Part shown: positions 42,445 to 55,386 of the stretch, in pieces
How positions within the stretch are numbered: position 1 is the stretch's first letter
Layout: each line of letters starts with the position of its first letter
Source of the DNA: Boswellia sacra
Taxonomy: Eukaryota > Streptophyta > Magnoliopsida > Sapindales > Burseraceae
Assembly (NCBI GenBank): GCA_013180625.2
Contig: SNVD02011469.1
Location: forward strand, 620,001-684,000
Direction of reading: 5' to 3'
DNA length: 64,000 nt
The notes under the pieces: generated by a model
Database searches by the model: none
The model's input: the letters and a program-made list of their open reading frames with translations, nothing else
What the model was told of the DNA's origin: nothing
Made by a program: the position numbers and the translations under genes

Positions 42445-43982
42445 TTAACCTCTAGCCTTAAGCTCAGCAAGACGCCTTGAAAGATCATCTTCATCAACTT
42501 TCTCCTGTTGCTTGGTTGGTACAGCATGTGCTGCTGGCTGTGGAAGACCAACTGAGACCTCCAGACCATAATCATCAGCTACTTGCTGCATCAAGCTGTT
42601 GACCTCCCCTTCAGGTGTGGACAAAGAAGTGGACCCTGCCATAGCACTCTCCATGAACTCTGCCTGCACCTCCATGTTCACAAATTGCTTCTCAAATTGA
42701 TCCATTGTCTCTGACATCTTCTGCAAATTACCTGAAACAAGTAACAATAAACTATTATGTATAAAGGCACTTCTGAATCAAGTCAATGAGTTCAACCACA
42801 TACTCAAACTTATTTGCATGTGAACATCCAAATATTAATAAAACTGAACTCCAACAACATCAAGCAACACCTAAAAGGCAAAACTGTTGCAGAATTTAAA
42901 TAATAGTGTTCTCACAGATGTCTCTATCTTGTATTTTACACCAGTATCAGGAATAATCTCTGCAATCTAATTCATATTCAACAAGACCAGTTCATTTTTT
43001 TTACAAACCCCCTAACCTTCTTAGAAAACACAAATTTGAAACTCTGCCTACTAAGCCCTTTGAAAACCTAACCCAATCAGCTATTGATCACCTGGTTTTG
43101 ACAACTTGACAAACCCAGTCAACATGAATCTTAGCTATGCAGACATCATTCCTAACCCAACACAAAAACCCCACCACAAATGGCAGTACAAAACCCTCAA
43201 AACTGAAACCCAAAAGAAAATGCAAAGCACCACAATTGCTCCAATACAATCTGTAACCATTTATCAAACTAGTTAACAAAGCCATACTTTTGATAACCAA
43301 TAGAATCACCTGGGCTGCCGCCACAAAATTCCTATCCTTGATCAACCAAATGATCCTTTGATTAGATGATCAATTGTTAGTTTTGAGAAATTGGTTTGTT
43401 TTTTACTTGATTAAACCCACAATTACCAATTCAACGGCATACTACATTATTCCGTCAACATTAACAGTTCCTTTCAAACAAACATTATCCCGGTATCGTT
43501 TATCCAAATAAAAAAAAAATAAACAATCAAAAACAGTGAAAAAAATTAAAAATAAATAAAAGCGTTTCCACCGATATTAATCATCAGCATATTACAAAAT
43601 AAATTTCAAAATTAAAATTTTAAAAATAAATAAATTCAAAAAAATGATTCTTTTTACCAGTAGCGAGAGACGATTCGAGCGACTTGACGATGTTACCCAT
43701 GGACTTGTTGATCGTGGTCATTTTGGCCTGAGTATCGAGCCGAGCCACAACAGCGTCGAGCCGTGAAGCCAGCCGCAGATAATTCATCTGCTCGGTGCGC
43801 TTACGGATGGCATTCTCGGCGTAGATTCTGGCGCCGTCCATGTTTCCCTTCTCGATGGCTTTCTTGACCTTCAACTTCTCGGATTTCTCCTCCTTCTCGC
43901 ACTTCCTCGCCTGGCGCTGCAGCGACTTGGACGTGAACTTCAAATCCATGATCTGGTTCAACAGCTTCTCCGTGTTCCCCAT
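42445..43982 (-). CDS. CHMP1: CHMP1 (VPS46) ESCRT-III subunit
   Basis: Two exons on the minus strand: 43,982-43,658 and 42,731-42,445, joined G|GT at a phase-1 boundary with consensus GT-AG sites. They encode 203 residues, the length I remember for Arabidopsis CHMP1A. The N-terminus [20 protein letters not shown] and the basic helical hairpin [20 protein letters not shown] are SNF7-family. The C-terminus [14 protein letters not shown] is an MIM1 motif for VPS4/LIP5 MIT domains. CHMP1 works at late endosomes in intralumenal vesicle formation and receptor sorting. The exons are GC-richer than the surroundings and carry no defects. It converges on lectin C and is divergent from the anoctamin gene. 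Confidence 0.95.
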
Positions 43983-46614
43983 CGCTGAACGGATTTGATT
44001 GAATGATCTGAGAATTCGAATTAGGGTTTGTGAGAGAAAATGAATTTGGAATTTTTGAGACTTTTTTTGGTCGAAGACTTGTTGCGTTTAAACGGTATTT
44101 TCTTTCCTTTTTTATTTTTTTAATTTTTTTTTGGTGAGGTTCGGGGAAAGAGGAGTTGGGCCGAAATGCCAAAGTGGGCCTACCTGTGCTAAATGTAGAC
44201 ATCATTGGATTTTTGTTTTTCCTTCTTGGAGAAGTAATGTGATTATTTACAACCGCGAGGGAGCTTAGCCGTATTCACTCGTTTCCACGTGGATGGATAA
44301 TATTATCTGTTATTAATATGTTAAATTGTATTAGACTTATAATCGTTATATAATTTAAATTTTATTATTTAACGTAATAATTTATATAATAAAATTTTAC
44401 TGAAAAATAAGAAAAACAATAAAGAATTATGAAAATTATATTTTTAATAGAATTTTATCATATAAATTGTCACATCATATTATAGAATTTAAGTTATATA
44501 TAAGTTTGTAATTATAAGATTTTTGTAATATGTTTAATATCACGTTAATAACAATTTCACGATATAAATAAATAATTAGTGTACAATACGTTGGATACAA
44601 ATGTATATGTCCATAAAAAGCTCAATTAGGTATAGCAAAAGCCAAAAGTTAATAAAATATTGAAGGTCAGTGTTTTTTTTTTCAAAAAAAAAAATCACCA
44701 AGGCCACCAAGCTCTATAAGGTTAAGATCAAATAAATGTAAATTAACACGCATGGTATTATAACAGGCTTCTCGTAACGAGATCTTAAAAGATAACTGAC
44801 CATCATACAGTATTGAAGCTAAGCTTGCTTAAGAGTGGCAATTTATGTTTGTGTATTGTGTCGATGTCATATTAGCATATAAATTAATAAAATTTTGACT
44901 AATACGGATAAGACCTATTTGATTATTCATGCCAAAACTTGAAACACATATATGATCCTTTTAATAAGCGTGCTACCCATTTGCTAAACATGTTGTACCT
45001 ACATCATATTAACTTACATAACTTAATTATTTAACACATGTATACTTAACCAATCACGTTTTATTTATTTATATTAATTAAAATTATCCACTAATATGAG
45101 CAGTCATTAATATAAAATAATTAAAATAATATGAATTTGTTAGTAAATAGGTTAATTTGCTTATTAATTATTTTTACTCGATATAATATGTTTAACTAAT
45201 TCGTATCATTAAATGGGTTAACATGTTGAATATCCTGAATACATATTAGACACGTTCATTGATCCTATTAAGTATTCTAACACTAACATAACTCGATTAA
45301 TAATCGTGTTTATACTAACCCGTTAATTACGGAGATATCAAAAATTGTAATCCTACTTGCGCCCCAGGCTAACCTAGTCATGGATAACTGCTAACACACA
45401 CTCCGATAAAACTTTTGTTATAAATAATTCAAAAATTGATATTAACTTAGGACCATATATTCTATGGTAAAGTTATCAGGGAGATATTTAATATAATTTG
45501 ATGATACCAAATTGATATAAGTGCCCCTAACGCCAACTGCCAACGTGTTGCCATATGGTTATATTTCATTCAATGATCCTTGCATACTATTAAAGCAAAT
45601 TAATAATAAGCGTTAGGTTGTCAACTAAATAGGCAGTGATATTTATTGTTGATTGTTATTATTTATTTCTTGTGTTACATTAACGTGTGTTTACATTTTT
45701 GACCGCACGTATTTGCAAGATACAGGAGCCAAACAAAATTTGGAATATAATTTTAAAATAAATATGCGGTATCAAAACTCGAAAGCAGAATAATAATAAT
45801 ACTTTTATCTAGAAAGATGAGAGAGTATTTATTTATTTATTTATTCAACTATTAAGGTTTGACCAATTTTAATTTAAAAATCTTCCCAACGAGACATTGG
45901 AGTGGAATAATAAAATTTTATTTACGCATGGAGAGGCACTTTTGCGAGTTGGAGCCGAACAAAACGGAGAATACGCGGAACCCGGAGCACATTTGCATAT
46001 TAATTGAACTGTTTAATATTGTTCTGTGTGTATAGAAGAATATCATTTCTTTCGAGAAAATATATATAAAATTTCATTCTTCTCACCCAAATTGCCGACT
46101 TATCTTACCAGATCTAGTCAAGGCAATCGCTTGAAAGTCATTAATACACTTAGGGCTAAAAAAATTAATAAATCACCAGAATTACGGACCTCTCAAATTT
46201 ACGAAATTTGGTCCACTTACATAGATATAAAGAAAATTCAAAAAATATTCAAAAAAACCTAAAATTAAAGTTTGTTATGAAAATAACTATACTTTATATG
46301 TCACGGTTTTTTATCGAACATTAGACATTATCGAATATTATTCGATATTTTATTAGACACCGTTGGATACTATTAAATAATACTTAAGGTATTTGTTCGA
46401 TACCGTCTAATATAAGACGTAATTATAACATACAAACTTTTATAGATATAATCATTTATTTAAAAAATCTACGTTGATTTGAGATATTTTTTTAATTTTT
46501 TTTGGAAAAATAAAGAGAAGAAATTGTATCAAAATGAGCAAAACTAGAAGTACATTTATGCGTCGAAGAATTTATAGTTTTCATATCCACAATCTTATAG
46601 ATTGATAAGACTAC
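43983..46614. other. Shared upstream region of CHMP1; AT-rich intergenic DNA
   Basis: The first ~250 bases are the CHMP1 5-prime UTR and promoter. Beyond 44,300 the sequence is strongly AT-rich with no supported gene. A run of ATTT repeats is near 45,828-45,845. Confidence 0.5.
44285..44292. promoter_or_regulatory. G-box palindrome upstream of CHMP1
   Basis: CCACGTGG, about 300 bases before the CHMP1 ATG. CACGTG cores are bound by plant bZIP and bHLH factors. Functional use here is inferred only from position. Confidence 0.45.
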
Positions 46615-47276
46615 TGTCACAACCGATCCCCCGCCCGAACTTGGGACCTTACCGTTGTCTTCAGTTTGACAACAGTCAGTATTGTCCGCTTTGGATCGTC
46701 TCCCTGTCTTAGGGAACGAGGGGGTCAAGCCGCACCTCTCTTTTATCCTCAAGGGTGGCATAGTCCGCACGATTTTGTTCCTGTAGACCCACAGGCCCTA
46801 GGATGCGTCCCCCAGCACTCAAACCCGAGACCTCAAAGGCCTTCGGAGTTCAAACCGAGTACCATTTGAGACTATGCCACCCTTGAGGGTAGAAGAGAGG
46901 TGTGGCTTGACCCCCTCGTTCCCCAAGACAGGGAAACGTCCAAAGCGGACAATACTTACTGTTGTCTAACCGAAGACAATCGTAAGGTTCTGAGTTCGGG
47001 CGGGGGACCGGTTGTGACAATAAAACGCGGTACTCGGTTTGAACTCCGAAGGCCTTTGAGGTCTCGGGTTCGAGTGCTGGGGGACGCGTCCTAGGGTCTG
47101 TGGGTCTATACGAACAAAACCGTGCGGACTATGCCACCCTTGAAGGTAAAAGAGAGGTGCGGCTTGACCCCCTCATTCTCTAAGACAGGAAGACGGTCTA
47201 AAGCGGACAATACTAACTGTTGTCCAACCAAAGACAACCGTAAGGTCCCGAGTTCGGACGGGGACCGGTTGTGACA
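46615..47276. mobile_element. Foldback-like element with ACTAC target duplication
   Basis: Begins TGTCACAACCGATCCCC and ends GGGGACCGGTTGTGACA, flanked by ACTAC at 46,610-46,614 and 47,277-47,281. The left arm (46,615 to about 46,865) reappears reverse-complemented as the right arm (about 47,029-47,276). Between them lies a third, partial inverted copy (about 46,868-47,020) of the outer half. It is much GC-richer than its neighbourhood. TG...CA ends with a 5-bp duplication are LTR-like, but the inverted arms point to a foldback or rearranged pair of short LTRs. Apparent open frames here are by-products of the GC content. Confidence 0.8.
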
Positions 47277-48869
47277 ACTACTATATTGATAAATATCTGT
47301 AAATCTACTATCATAATTTTTTATATCAAGATCTTAACATTTGATATCTGCCAATGTAATGATACGTGAGTGTTAAGGTCCCATATTTTAATATGTCTTT
47401 CTTAACTTCCAATAGTGGACTATTTTTTTAATCAATTTTTAAGAGGCACCTTTTAATCTAGATCATTTATATAATTACCCCAAAAAAAATAATTTATTAC
47501 TATCAATACATGATTCCATATTTAATAAACCTTATTAATATAATATTATAGTAAACTTTTACTTTATAATTATGATTATCATGCTACTTTAGATTGTAAA
47601 AAGATTGTATCGTAGAATTACATTTTATATTTAAGTCAACTGTACAACAAAAATCAATGAACTTTAGAATCCACCAGTTACTTTCTTAAACCAACTAAAA
47701 CAATTTTCACAAATTAAAGAAAAATGTAATAGCAAAAGTGTATAAAAAAGTTAACTAGATTAGCATCTCCTCCAGTAATTAAATGCTTTGATATCGTGTC
47801 CCATTACACTTTGCTGCTGCATACACTAGAAGAATAATCTGATCTTATTATATCGCACAAATCTTTGCTGCAAAAAATAGAAGAGAATAATAATCAAACA
47901 TCATCATTCCTCAATTCATGCAATTTGAACCAACCAAAATTTCTCTCAAATCTTCTCACTCAACATAGCATATTATTATATATCTTTATCACCATACAGG
48001 AATAGCTGCACACCACTGCAGGAGAATGCTAGGAACAACATAAAGAAAGAATATATGAATATGATGACCACAATTGTGCTTCAAATGTCGAATAATAATC
48101 TCTCAATTTGCAAGTTTTTTGCAGATTGCAGCGATAGATGGGGACTCTTGAGTGCTGATTGATTCATTGATTGAATGAATATGATGTTTTTAATGTACAG
48201 AAACCGAGGTGGGTGCAGTAATTGCCGTGTCATGAGGGTTGAGTTAAGTGATGGAGTGACTCGAGTGATGAGACTCAACAAAAGGATTAGATGATGACCC
48301 AGAAGAAGACTCCGAAACAAGACAAAAACCAAATAAAAACGTACCGCCAAACAATGCCTTAGAGCTCCACGTGTATCAGTTCTTGAACTCCATCCGATGT
48401 GTCAGTCTGTCTTTCTCCTTGTTCTTCAGAGTCATATACACGTGTACCTGTTCGGCCTCGCTCTGAGAGAGCTTCCTGTGGCCTAATTTGATATTTTGAG
48501 CGAAAAAAGAAAATTATTTTTTTCGTTTATCCAAATTGCTGTCTGATTTGGCTGTTTCACTTCTCTTTTCTCTGCTCAAGAACATTTGTTGCTGTTTCAG
48601 CGGAAAATTTTGTCTTTTGGTTCATTAGAAGCTTTGATTGATCTGAAGCACAGATGCCCATTTGGCCATTTGAGCTGAAACTGAGAAATTTTAATGATTT
48701 TTAGCTGTTTTTTTGCGAAAAATCGTTTCTTTTTGTTTGTTTGATCCAAAATAGTGATACCCTTTTGTCCAATTGATATAAAAAGTCGGCACTTTCGTTG
48801 GTGATTCGCATTCCCAGTTGGGCAGAAATTGATCTTGATCCCTATTACAGAGAGCAATTTCTGTTGGAA
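47277..48869. other. Upstream region and 5-prime UTR of the anoctamin gene
   Basis: AT-rich promoter-like DNA with no supported gene. The open frame continues upstream of the chosen ATG only with non-ATG codons. Confidence 0.5.
48368..48446. promoter_or_regulatory. Two ACGT-core boxes upstream of the anoctamin gene
   Basis: CACGTGT at 48,368-48,374 and the palindrome TACACGTGTA at 48,437-48,446, about 430-500 bases before the ATG. Such pairs resemble ABRE/G-box modules used in abscisic-acid and stress responses. This is a sequence match only. Confidence 0.4.
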
Positions 48870-51800
48870 ATGAATGAGCATGAGGAGGAAGAGACTGTTT
48901 TTGAGATAGCGGTGGTGGTACCAAAGCGAGATGCGAAAGGAGGAAAGGGGAGTTGTGATTGTGTTGAGTATATTGTTGCGGAGTTCAAGAAGGTGGGGTT
49001 GATAGTTGATGTAGTTTCTGGAGTTTCAGATGAGTTTATCAAGGTTTGATTTGTTTGAATTTTCTTTCTCTCTATTTTGTTTTAAATGTTTTGTTTGATA
49101 AGTACATTGTCTTCACAATAATTAGTCCCAGAATGTGTTATTATACTAAATTTCCTTGTAATAGACAATTTTGTTGTGATATAAAATTCTATCATTTGTT
49201 CTTTTGTGTAAAAACAAATTCTTGCTTCATTTTGTCAGAATTTTTTTTGTGCACCAGCATGTTTTTGGGAAGAATATTCTATGATTAAAGTTCAACTTCA
49301 AGTCATGAAGTAAAGTCATGGAAGAATGGATGTGGCGAAACCACGTGTTGAGTGGTTGAATTTCCATCACGCAATTTGGTTGTGTTTAACAACTAAATTC
49401 TTGGAATGCAATAATACATCTCTGCTGAAAGAAAGTACTATTATTTTTTCTGAAGTTGAAAATTCATCTTATGAGGGACTCTGTGTTTTGGATTTGTTGG
49501 TATTGTTAAAGCAACACGAATGCTTAAAAAATAAAAGGAATCGGGGGAGTTTATCTCTGTCTTTTCTTAATTTTCTGGGCTTAAAGCTGAACTACTGATG
49601 TTATATGTTGTGTCAATTTAGTGTTCTTTTCTGGGCTTAAAGCTGAACTACTGATGTTATATGTTGTGTCAATTTAGTGTTCTTTTCCTGTATTTTGCTT
49701 GATAACGTTGGATGAAGATTTCCTTTTGAGTTATGTAATTAGTCTCCTTTGATCAATCTTAAGCAATTGGAGTTTTAGTGTTCTAGGAGTTGCTAATTTG
49801 TAAAAATCTTCAGGTGGCAGCACCTCTGGAGATTTTGGGCAGAGCTGCAGCTGAGCTGCAAATGAAGAAACCTACTCGTATTGGTAATTACTACTTGCAG
49901 CTCCTATATCGATGGATATAGATTTACACTGTCTATATTTCCTTGATAAGAAATATTAGCGTCCTACTTTACAATAAAATGTACCTAATTGGGCAGGTAT
50001 TTATTGCTTGGTTTAATCTCCAGGAATGGATCTACAATTTGAATGGGAAGAGGTCAACGCTTTTCTTAAACAGCCTGATGGTTCGTTGTTTAGTTGGTGT
50101 GAGCGGTTTCGGTGCTACCAGCACTTATTGTACGGGATTGTGAGTCTTCAACTCTATCCTCTCCTTTGAGTGAACTTTGTTTATCTTCTTCAGATAGTCA
50201 ATTTCAATTTGTGTTTTCATTCAAAAGCATATAGTCAATATGAACTTATGTGGTATCTCAAAATGGTTCATGTTGATGATAAAAAAAGTTTTAGCTACCT
50301 TGGGTGCATTCTGGATATGGCTTTTACCTGGAAAAGAGCACTAGCAAAGGGAAAAGGAGAAGAATGATTGGAGGACACAGGAGTTTTGGATATTTTCTAT
50401 ATATGTGTCCTTTTATTATTTGAATGACAGTAGAATAAACTATCTGTTCGTATGTTTGATTCACACATATAAGATGAGTCTTCTTGGTGTTTATTCCTGT
50501 CTTTAAACATATTTACATATTGGTAAATCTGTGTGTCCATTTGTATATACATGTCCGTGTACATCATGAGCATGTTCTTTAGAATTTAAATGTTTTAACG
50601 TGACAGGTAAACAAGAGAAGATCAGACATATTTCTAAAATTTGATGGTAAAGAGTTCTATTGGGAAGTTGGACAATCTTTACTGCAGAGGTTGGAATCTG
50701 AGGGCATAGTTAAACAAGTTTTTCCTTTACATGGTAAATAATTAGATTTAGTACCAAATTTCTTGTAGTTTTAGTGTCATCTAAACTCTAGAAGTGAGAT
50801 GAATTTTGGTTTGTAGATGAACGGAAGAGGATGAAGCTTCTGAGTAGTTGGGCATTGAATTGGTGGGATCTGACTGATCAGCCAATTGATGAGATTTATT
50901 CGTATTTTGGGACAAAGGTGACCATGATATCTTTATTTGCATTTCCCATTATATTCTAATTCATGCATAAGTGTTAATCAAGAAATTTGTGGTGTTTAGG
51001 TTGCAATCTATTTTGCTTTTCTTGGAAAATATACACAATGGCTTTTCTTTCCAGCTGCCTTAGCGCTAATTGTGCATTTGGTTGATTTTGGGTAAGTCTC
51101 ACTATCGTTTAATATGTTTTTAGATTGTTAATGTCTTTGTTCTGCACCAGCAGTGCTCTTAACTTTTCATGTCTATGTTTCTTTCAGATCATTGCAGTTG
51201 CTAGTGCTCCCTGTTTTCTTCATAAGCATAATTTTATGGGCTGTGTTGTTTTTTCAGTTTTGGAAACGTAAAAATTATGCGCTGTTAGCTCGGTATGGTG
51301 GTTAACTAGCAATATGATTTTTTTATTGACTATCTCTTTGCATATATAAGCTCTTTTTCCATACATTAATGATACTTTCTTTTTACTTATATGCATTGAG
51401 GTGTGTAGATGGCAGATAGATGATACAATTGTCACAGGCCAAGCACATAAACTTTCAGCCATGGAGTGGAGTTCCCTACAGTCTCGTGTTGAACTCATGA
51501 AAAAAATGGGTATAGATAAAACAAAAGAGAAGGAATTATATCAAAGATATGAATGGTTGGGATATCTGATGCGATTTAGAAATGATGCTATCATTATCTT
51601 GAGTATCATCTGCCTACAGCTGCCATTTGAGTTGGCTTATGCTCATCTTTACGAGGTTATTGGGTCTGACATCATAAAGTAAGATTCTGACTTGTGCTGC
51701 TTTAAACTTTTTTTTTCCTTCTTTGACACAAATCTCAAGGGTGGAAGTTATGGTGATTATTTTTCTTCTATTGGCATCTATATTTAGGAAGTATCCTGTA

Positions 51801-54280
51801 ACTATCCCCCATGTTATTAGCTTATGCCTGTCATGCTTTTGGGGTATGTAGATAAGTACACTGTAATATCTAGTTCATAGCTTATAACATCTCTGTCACC
51901 TACTTCCTTGGCGTCACAATAATTTTAAGAAATTTTAAGAAATATATGGACTTGCTACAGATACAGTTTATGGATGCACAATGGCCATTCTGTTACTTAA
52001 CACCACATTGGATATTTAGTATCTTAGAGTCTGTTTGTTGTCTGTATGGTTGAACATCAACTTACAGACTACATTTATTCCATTGCTATATGTGGATTAA
52101 GTGGCATATGAAGAAGAGTAGTTGAGATTCCACAAATTATTGTCTTCAGCTGAATAATTTTGATCTACTGGGATAGTTATTGTTTGTTAGATAATGTTAT
52201 TGAGTTGTATTTGAATATCATTGTCAATTTAGATAAAGGGCTTTCAAATAAGGGGAAAAAGCTTACGTTGTGGATAAGGATTTATCACCCACTTACTGTG
52301 CTTAGCATAAATCAGTTTAATAATTCCTTCATGTATTTGTTTATGGGTAATGATTTGGTATTGTGATACTGTTTTTTATTTTTGGTTTTCAGGTTTGGTT
52401 TGACAGCCATTTATCTTGTTGTCATTCAGTATTTTACGCAGTTTGGTGGCAAGATATCAGTCAGGCTCATCAAATATGAAAACAATGAAAATACAGAATA
52501 TATGGCTGATAGCTTGGTGTACAAAGTAATGGAGCAGTAATTGGTACATCAAATTTGTTTTCCTTTTATATCGTGGACATTTCACTTCAGCAGCTCACTT
52601 TATGTTGCAGGTGTTTGGTCTTTATTTCATGCAATCCTATATTGGAATTTTCTATCACGCTCTTTTACATCGTGATTTCACAACTCTTCGCCAAGTGTTG
52701 ATTCAGCGTCTTATTATCTCAGAGGTATAAAATATAGGATAGGATTTCTTTATTTATGTTAATTTCTTGACGTATTGGATTACATAATCTTCGTATCGGA
52801 AATTATTTGTAGGTGTTGGAAAATTTGGTGGAAAATTCTTTGCCCTATCTCAAGTATAGCTATAAAAAATACAGGACTGTCAGGTAACTTTTCTCGTTTG
52901 TCATCTTGTTGGTGTGGGCCACAGGGATGAGTTTATATCCTCCATTCAATATGAGTTTATATAATCCTCATTCGAGTATATAGGTGATTGTTAAACTATT
53001 TTATTTCCAGAAACAAGAAAAAACATGAGAATGGAACAAGTGGTAAGGTCCGTTTCACCACGAGGGTGGAGAAAGAGTACCTTAAACCTGCATATTCAGC
53101 AAGCATTGGTGAGGAGCTAGAGGATGGACTATTTGATGGTAATGCCAGATTCATGATACCATTAAATAACAGATGGTTGCATTTTGGAACAATTTAAAAA
53201 CTAAAAGCATATATTTTGCTTCCTGTAACATTTCTCCAAATGTTACAGCAGTCAAACTGATTATTTTAAAACCTATGGGAGGCTTCCTTGAGGTAGACTT
53301 CTGGAATCAGACAAGTATCTTAACCATAACTGATAAAAAGATAACTCTGATGGTAATTTCAGATTTGAGTGGACTTAAGTAATATAGCATCATATAATCC
53401 AATTTTTGTCCATGTGGTTTTGAAGCATAGCTCAATGTTGTAAACTATTCATCTCTGCCGAATGAATATCTCAAACGATTTGCAGATTTTCTGGAGCTAG
53501 CGTTGCAGTTTGGAATGATCATGATGTTTGCTTGCGCCTTTCCCTTGGCATTTGCCTTTGCTGCTGTGGTATAAATTGCTTTCTGTGGTATTTTCACCTG
53601 ATTTCTGAATACTGTTTGACGTTGATTTGAGCCTTATAGAAGTGAACTAAAGTAGAAGTTTGGCGTGCAGAACAACATCATGGAAATTAGAACAGATGCA
53701 CTGAAGCTGCTTTCTATATTGAAAAGGCCCGTTCCTCGGGCTTCTGCAACAATTGGAGCTTGGCTAAACATATTTCAGGTATTCAACCCTTCAAATAAAA
53801 ATGCATCTATTTATCTCATTTCAAAACTTTTCTTCAATATATTCGGTATTTAGTACCTGGCATTGTATTACTAACATGGGTATATGTCTCTAATTACAGT
53901 TTCTAATAGTGATGTCAATTTGCACCAACTCTGCTCTTCTAGTATGGTTATATGATCAGGAAGGGAAGTGGAAAGTAGAGCCTGGGCTTGCATCTATTCT
54001 CATAATGGAGCACATCCTCCTGCTGATTAAATTTGGATTTTCGCGCTTTGTTCCTGAGGTAATTTCTAATTCTGAACCTTGTATAAAATTTATACAATTT
54101 GCCGAAGATTGTCAGGCCCATGTAAGAAAACATGAACTATGGTTACAACAGGAGCCTGCTTGGGTTAGAGCGAATCGAGTGAAGAATGCAACACAGGCAC
54201 AAGATGTGTGCTCTAAACAGCTATTGAGGAGCATATCTCTTGGAGCAAGGAGAGTTAATGGAGTAAAGAAGACCGAGTGA
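48870..54280 (+). CDS. Anoctamin/TMEM16-like membrane protein, 16 exons
   Basis: Exons 48,870-49,043; 49,814-49,883; 50,024-50,139; 50,607-50,733; 50,817-50,917; 51,000-51,091; 51,188-51,292; 51,409-51,678; 52,393-52,525; 52,611-52,724; 52,813-52,883; 53,011-53,138; 53,486-53,568; 53,671-53,778; 53,900-54,058; 54,152-54,280. All junctions are GT-AG and in phase, giving 659 residues, about the size of the single plant anoctamin (Arabidopsis At1g73020, from memory). Several hydrophobic segments are visible ([52 protein letters not shown]). TMEM16 proteins are ion channels or lipid scramblases; the plant role is poorly known. Start [13 protein letters not shown] was chosen as the first ATG of the frame. 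Intron 1 carries a 56-bp tandem duplication (near 49,575-49,686). Intron 15 (93 nt) is open in frame. Confidence 0.92.
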
Positions 54281-55386
54281 GGATTGATTTTTACAGGTTT
54301 ACTGACTTCTTAGACCTGCCTCTGCAGAATGCTTAAACAGTAACTAGAAGCTGAAGTCGCAATTGATCTTCAGAGCAGAATTATGAAAACTGAACAATAG
54401 TAGTGTGTTTATTGTATAGGAATTTTGTCATTTTTTTTTTCAATATCTTGAGGGTTTTTGCCGTAATTTCATTTTGGAAATAGAACAAATTTTTATCCGC
54501 TTAGTTCTATTGTCTTCTATATTGTGCTTCTGAAACTTCATCAATCACAAACATTACCATCTCAAAAATCAATAATATATTATATGTTTATATATTTTAA
54601 TAATAATACGTTAAAGTGAATTTATAATTATTTTTAGTTTCTATAACGAGACATTCTAAAGAAGAAATAATTCTTAATATGGTTTTTACAAATCTCTCCC
54701 GATAAAAGAGAGAAAATGCATTTTTTTTAACAAATTTAGAAAATGCTTTTTTTTTTTTTAACAAATTTAGTCTAAGAAAACAAACACAGGTTTGAACAAG
54801 ACTACAATAAAATTCTGTTTAGTATTATATATACAACACAAGTCTGTTTAGTATTATATATACAACACAAGTATCATGTAAAAAGAGGGAAAGATCAACA
54901 TACTAAAAACATCTTAAATTTGTACAACGCATAATAGAATCATCATGTCAATATTGGTGAAAATTTATCAAAGCTTATCTGGATTGAATCAAATGATTAA
55001 AAATTGTGAATAATAAAAGCTATCTAAATCCTGATGCTTTATCTGTCATGTTTTTTCCATTCATTTTCAACCGAAAATGAAATAAAATGTCATAACTTTA
55101 ATTTCCTGTTGAAAGTTATTTACAATTTGCCTACAGCTTTTTTTATTTCCTTCTTGTTCCATTACATCCACAAATTATTTGATCTCATCTTCCATCCCAC
55201 AACTCTCAAATCTTCATCAAATCAATCCAAGTATCTAACCACCATGTTAGCCAAGCTCATGCATGCAGTTTCCAGCCTCAAAAGAAAAGGAAAACGACAT
55301 CGAAAACAAATCGAAACTCTAGATTTTCATTACAAAACTGATAACATACCGTGAACCTGTCAACAATCTCCAGGCTTAGAATTTAA
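54281..55386. other. 3-prime flank of the anoctamin gene; AT-rich intergenic
   Basis: No supported gene. Short direct repeats occur: a TTTTTAACAAATTTAG-type unit near 54,721-54,770, and AGTCTGTTTAGTATTATATA near 54,815-54,870. Confidence 0.45.

Noticed and set aside
46666..47094. Open frames inside the GC-rich foldback element
   Set aside because: They follow the inverted arms, show no known domain and have no start context; GC content explains them.
53200..53370. Extra anoctamin exon in intron 12
   Set aside because: The open frame has no consensus splice sites, and the exon 12 to 13 join is in phase and continuous with the family.
55034..55354. 106-codon plus-strand frame near the small basic protein
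   Set aside because: Low-complexity hydrophobic start in AT-rich DNA, no recognisable domain, no promoter signal.
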